A program made the position numbers and the translations under genes. Of a stretch of DNA of 20,285 nt, positions 17,916 through 20,285 are shown piece after piece; position 1 is the stretch's first letter; the number at the start of each line of letters is the position of its first letter. Source of the DNA: Priapulus caudatus (lineage: Eukaryota; Priapulida; Priapulimorpha; Priapulimorphida; Priapulidae); assembly GCF_000485595.1 (NCBI RefSeq), contig NW_014577759.1:69221-89505 (forward strand), written 5' to 3'. The notes below the pieces were generated by a model. That model was given only the letters and a program-made list of their open reading frames with translations, was not told where the DNA came from and made no database searches.

Positions 17916-18604
17916 TTTTAGTTGTTTCTATTATACCAAGGTGTTATCTGTGCGTACGTCTACTATACCTTATTAACGCATTGTACATGCAGTGTGTTCG
18001 ATCATCGTCATGAATATTGCTGACGTTGTCTGTTCGTTACTATATTTCAAGAAACGAACAAGTATTATTAACTAACTGCGTTTATGAACAGATTATCGAA
18101 AATTCGAGGATGAAATACGAAAAGCAGGCAATTGCATTTTGCTATACTATATATTTCCATATCTTAGTATTCTATACGGCAAACGGTTTTTGATTCCACT
18201 ACATTAATCTCGCGCTATCTATACTCGAAGAAATATCATTATAACAATCTCAAATCTTGTACAAAAAACTAAATCAAGCTGTAACAATCAAAGCGCATCA
18301 GTCGATGTGACTCGAACTCGGAATATCATGGATAACGTCAACATTCGATGTGTTTGATCGCACTAAAAGATGCTTATCATTCTTATAATATCCTAAGGAA
18401 TTATGACCCCAGATGCCAAACACGACACTATCGTAAATTTGATTGATCTAACGACTAATATGTGTCTATCATGTCTATATTGGATTAATATTCGCAAGAA
18501 CAAGGCTATAATACTATAAAAAGTAATTAGTTAAGTGTATATATATGCAGTATGACTCCCACCGAGATATATTTTTGTTGCACTAGGTACGCACGGCGTT
18601 CCTC
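17916..18604. other. Intergenic DNA between the convergent loci
   Basis: No gene is recognised. The 3' end of the minus-strand chitin-binding locus would extend into this stretch. A short TATATATA tract lies near 18537-18546. Confidence 0.55.
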
Positions 18605-19189
18605 TCAGCAATTACAGTTTGGGTCATGACCAAAGACGCCGAGGACTCTACGTTGAAACGAGGACGAAGTCTGTGAATTGCTCTGTGTCGGTAAAGAAGA
18701 GGAGCTACTCGGCTGAGCATCAATATCTTTTCTTGGTTCCAGCAACGTGATTGAGCTTTGCGCTGATGTCACTGAAGACCTCGGGTGTGTCCGTGTCTGT
18801 CTCTCTGGTGTTTTCTGCACGATCTGCATAGGAGATTGGTCTTTGTTGTCTCTGTTAGTATTTATTTTCGCCTGCACGTTGCTGTTTGACGATGATCGGC
18901 GTTGATAGTCAGAGATGGAAGATTGTGGTTCCCTTCTTATTTGATCATCTGCTGGAGGTTTGTACAATGTATTTACGATTGGCTGAGATGGGTTGGATCG
19001 TCCATCATTTTGGAAGCAGCTGGAAACGTTGTAAATATAGTCACAGGCTTGTAACTCTTCATTGTATGCTTGCTGAAGGCCACACTCCTGAACATAGGCA
19101 ACGTCATCAGCACATTGAACGAAGCTGGTGCACCTGTCAGGATTGGGGTAAATGGCCATTTTCACACCTGTGCAACTAACGTTGTTTTC
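18605..19189 (-). CDS. Chitin-binding locus: CBM14 domain 4 and Ser-rich C-terminal tail
   Basis: After the second TAG the same frame continues with ENNVSC. Domain 4 has CTGVKMAIYPNPDRC, TSFVQC, QECGLQQAYNEELQACDY and NVSSC (19174 to 19016). The following roughly 135 residues are hydrophilic, rich in Ser, Gln, Asn, Arg and Thr (for example PSSSSSLPTQSNSQTSSS), with no membrane segment. The protein ends GVFGHDPNCNC at the TGA/TAA-bounded end near 18605. GTG and ATG codons inside domain 4 (about 19165-19159) are not believable starts, since they cut the domain. Confidence 0.75.
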   Translation of the reverse strand, partial: ENNVSCTGVKMAIYPNPDRCTSFVQCADDVAYVQECGLQQAYNEELQACDYIYNVSSCFQNDGRSNPSQPIVNTLYKPPADDQIRREPQSSISDYQRRSSSNSNVQAKINTNRDNKDQSPMQIVQKTPERQTRTHPRSSVTSAQSSITLLEPRKDIDAQPSSSSSLPTQSNSQTSSSFQRRVLGVFGHDPNCNC

Positions 19190-19192
19190 CTA

Positions 19193-19378
19193 CGGAAGAA
19201 TGTTCAGACCAGAAAAGCATTCTCGGTACTAAGACTTATATTCACACAGCTGCGTCGTTTCACTGAATACCAAGCCATTCACACACCTACGTGCGTGTGT
19301 CTGACCGTCTGCGCATTGATAAAATAGGCTACAATCCGTTTCATCACTGTACAAACCATCAGGGGTTCCGTTGCAGAA
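19193..19378 (-). CDS. Chitin-binding locus: CBM14 domain 3 with internal TAG
   Basis: It is read in the frame of domain 1: CNGTPDGLYSDETDC, SLFYQC, ARRC, VNGLVFSETTQLCEY, then KS-TAG-YREC. All six cysteines are present (19375 to 19217), with the TAG (19229-19231) between the fifth and sixth. A CAG (Gln) there would restore a normal domain with one C-to-T change. A second TAG (19190-19192) ends the fragment. Confidence 0.7.
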
Positions 19379-19380
19379 AT

Positions 19381-19684
19381 GTCGTGTCAGTGATTGCTAC
19401 CTCTTCAGACCCAAAGCCGAGACATTCCTTAACATTCTGTGGATAATCGCAAACAATGTGTTCCTTGTCAAAAACAAGACCATTGTCACAATAATGTACG
19501 GATACAGTTCCTATTGACGAGCACTGGTAAAAATACCTACAGTCTTCTAAATGCCTATACCAACCAGGTTCTTTAAAAGAACACGTGAAATTTAAGTAGT
19601 TTGGGAAAACAAATTGCCCTCCGTATGCCCTTAATGCTGTGTCAGAGATACCTAGATCACATCCCATGACATTCTCTGATAATC
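19381..19684 (-). CDS. Chitin-binding locus: CBM14 domain 2 (shifted frame)
   Basis: The domain runs from the Cys codon at 19583 to that at 19424-19422 with all six cysteines: CSFKEPGWYRHLEDC, RYFYQC, HYC, DNGLVFDKEHIVCDY, VKEC. The aromatic FYQC and NGLVFD motifs are typical of the family and probably belong to the chitin-binding face. This frame differs by one base from domains 1, 3 and 4. It runs on to a TGA near 19359 without covering domain 3. Confidence 0.75.
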
Positions 19685-20285
19685 ACACCCATGTACTACA
19701 GGATTGTACGCTAGACCAGAGACACAATGCAGGAGAAATATCCTTCCTTCATAGCACTGGTAAAATATTCTGCAGTCTCCGTCACTGGGATATAGTCCAT
19801 CCGGCAAGTCTTGACATGCTCCGGGCACTAGAGATAACTTCTGATAACCCCCAGCATATGGTTGTTGACCAATGTTCTGAGTGTCTCCTGCACCAGCTTG
19901 CCTAATTTTGACTGCGTTTATCATATCTGGTTGTGTGATATGTCTAACAGATGTTGGAATCGTCTGTCTATTAGATTGCTGTGGTAATTGACTCGGGTTT
20001 GTCTGGGTGTTGGGTTCGGGGGTCAGTTGCCTGGCTAACGATGGCTGGTGCGGTCTATTATTTTGGTTGTCTTGGTTACTTGGTTGATATCGCGAGCTCA
20101 CTCTTTCATCTGCAGGCCTTGTGGTCTTTACCACTGGCTGGCCATTTGACCTTCTTGGTTGATTGTATGCTGTTGGCTGTGAATCACTACCTTGTTGTTG
20201 TTGAGCAGGATATGTAGGACGTGGTAGTCTGTCATTTTCGTCTTTGTTGATTTGGTCTTGTTTGTTGTGAATCAGTTCTTTGAGT
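19659..20285 (-). CDS. Chitin-binding locus: Gln/Pro-rich region and CBM14 domain 1
   Basis: The frame is open from the window edge to a TAG at 19652-19654. The edge-proximal 150 or so residues are hydrophilic and rich in Gln, Asn, Pro, Arg and Thr (for example PAQQQQGSDSQP), like a disordered linker. CBM14 domain 1 starts with CQDLPDGLYPSDGDC at about 19816 and has RIFYQC, HCVSGLAYNP and GCDY, with five cysteines in this frame. The sixth appears only after a shift of one base, in the frame reading ENVMGC (19661-19659). Confidence 0.75.

Larger units (their letters stand above)
18605..20285 (-). pseudogene. Broken four-domain chitin-binding (peritrophin-A/CBM14) gene, 5' end outside the window
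   Basis: Four CBM14 domains follow one another on the minus strand, each with the six-cysteine pattern C-x(13-14)-C-x5-C-x(9-12)-C-x12-C-x(8-12)-C. Such proteins bind chitin in extracellular matrices, cuticle or gut lining; a Gln/Asn/Pro-rich stretch precedes the first domain and a Ser/Thr-rich mucin-like tail follows the last. One frame cannot carry it. Domain 1 changes frame before its sixth cysteine (about 19685, one base short), domain 2 lies in the shifted frame, and the frame returns near 19380 (one base extra). Domain 3 and the linker to domain 4 each contain a TAG (19229-19231 and 19190-19192). No credible introns bridge these breaks. It is most likely a recent pseudogene; sequence errors or recoding are alternatives. 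The frame is open to the window edge, so the signal peptide and start are not visible. Confidence 0.7.

Noticed and set aside
19175-19216. A mini-intron (GTCTGAAC…GTTAG) that would remove the second TAG of the chitin-binding locus
   Set aside because: It would be about 40 nt, and the join gives the wrong phase for domain 4; it would also leave the first TAG and both frameshifts.
18886-20217. Plus-strand open frames of 78-97 codons over the chitin-binding locus
   Set aside because: They are antisense shadows of cysteine-patterned CBM14 coding sequence and have no motifs of their own.

Overview
This is animal genomic DNA: AT-rich, intron-bearing and dense in repeats. Two recognisable single-copy gene loci sit among mobile-element debris. 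One is a FEZ/UNC-76 family gene whose N-terminus (MAELKFEAPLAKFD) resembles invertebrate UNC-76 as I remember it. The other is a peritrophin-type (CBM14) chitin-binding gene. An invertebrate, probably a protostome, is my inference; I cannot go lower.

Layout. 35-1162 (minus) is a transposon-associated open frame with a PIN-like core and a cysteine-rich tail. 1163-2400 has small inverted repeats and microsatellites and no gene. About 2430-2606 looks like a promoter. 2607-2911 is FEZ exon 1. 2912-6329 is intron-like and holds two palindromic elements: a 118-bp one with a 9-bp target duplication, and a 734-bp fold-back. 6330-7445 holds three more FEZ exons (coiled coil and the start of the C-terminal domain). 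7868-8340 and 11403-11931 are inverted copies of one repeat. Between them lie two more FEZ exons (9474-9582 and 10315-10461) that belong BEFORE the exons at 6330-7445. 11932-12700 is a composite retroelement-like block (tRNA-like sequence, CCATC array, ATAC tail). 14030-14055 is a candidate last FEZ exon, followed by about 4.5 kb without a gene that may be a long 3' UTR. 18605-20285 (minus) is a broken four-domain chitin-binding gene that runs off the window and faces the FEZ locus.

Main result. The FEZ exons lie in the order 1-4-5-6-2-3-(last), although every splice phase and the family alignment demand 1-2-3-4-5-6. All are on the plus strand with intact frames and splice sites. Splicing exon 1 straight to exon 4 destroys the frame, so no ordinary linear transcript of this arrangement encodes the full protein. 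The block 4-5-6-2-3 is a circular permutation of 2-3-4-5-6. That is the pattern left by a collapsed tandem duplication in an assembly, by a circle that re-inserted, or by block transposition. The inverted repeat pair around exons 2-3 and the fold-back fragments on each side are obvious candidate mediators. Assembly error must be excluded first.

Second result. The chitin-binding locus keeps 24 of 24 expected cysteines, but only by crossing two compensating frameshifts and two in-frame TAG codons.
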